NCBI GenBank assembly: GCA_015499985.1
Contig: JAAAUF010000707.1
Span: forward strand, 1-21,830
Length of the DNA stretch: 21,830 bases
Direction of reading: 5' to 3'
Origin: Haplosporangium gracile
Lineage: Eukaryota > Mortierellomycota > Mortierellomycetes > Mortierellales > Mortierellaceae
The notes beneath the pieces were generated by a model that saw only the letters and a program-made list of their open reading frames with translations, ran no database searches and had not been told where the DNA came from. Shown here one piece after another: positions 21,637 through 21,830 of this stretch; position 1 is the stretch's first letter; each line of letters opens with the position of its first letter. A program made the translations under genes and the position numbers.

Positions 21637-21830
21637 TTGCTCATACAACAACTATTTACTCGCCTTGCTGTCATCTTAAATAAGATCGTCGCCTTGGACA
21701 CATTATGTGCAGCGCGTTTATTTAATCAGCCACCAATCACAATAGCCGTCACCCTTGCCTCTATGCCAAAAAAGCAGATCAATCCACATATTCAGCTCCG
21801 CGAATGATCGCCGATGGTTCGTACACTACC

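Overview
The window reads as nuclear DNA of a filamentous fungus. Genes are split by short GT-AG introns (about 90 to 360 nt), carry AATAAA-type polyadenylation signals 65 to 620 nt after the stop codon, and lie between pyrimidine-rich leaders and long non-coding gaps. Codon use and the style of the decayed gene families (F-box/LRR, XPG/FEN1-like) resemble an early-diverging lineage such as Mortierella; that placement is an inference from memory of these families, not a search result.

Three conserved genes look intact, all on the + strand. (1) A Pumilio/PUF RNA-binding protein at 5602-10018 has eight exons and 1166 residues. Its eight PUF repeats carry exactly the base-reading residues of the classical Pumilio code for 5'-UGUANAUA. 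(2) A TPR protein at 14722-16410 has four exons and 357 residues; it best fits Acl4, the dedicated chaperone of ribosomal protein uL4. (3) An OPT-family oligopeptide transporter at 19011-21557 has four exons, 735 residues and strongly biased codons.

The left end (about 300-4250) is transposon and relic territory. A decayed XPG/FEN1-like nuclease gene runs on the - strand. Next to it is a PIF/Harbinger-type unit: an apparently intact 446-residue DDE transposase (- strand) tail to tail with its usual MYB/SANT-like partner (+ strand), which is broken by four stop codons and a frameshift. Between PUF and ACL4 lie a decayed F-box/LRR-type gene (about 10886-12022) and a long imperfect inverted repeat (12267-12509). 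The stretch from 16.5 to 19.0 kb holds no gene I can support.

The observations most worth a second look are these: two perfect Pumilio sites 14 nt apart in the PUF gene's own 3' UTR (possible autoregulation); a PUF leader with no ATG for 975 nt; the 100-nt-arm hairpin at 12.3-12.5 kb; and a three-copy tandem repeat inside an ACL4 intron in which each copy carries a 3'-splice-site-like motif. I did not find a clear multi-gene system of a new kind. All exon joins were deduced by eye from frame continuity, splice consensus and family resemblance.
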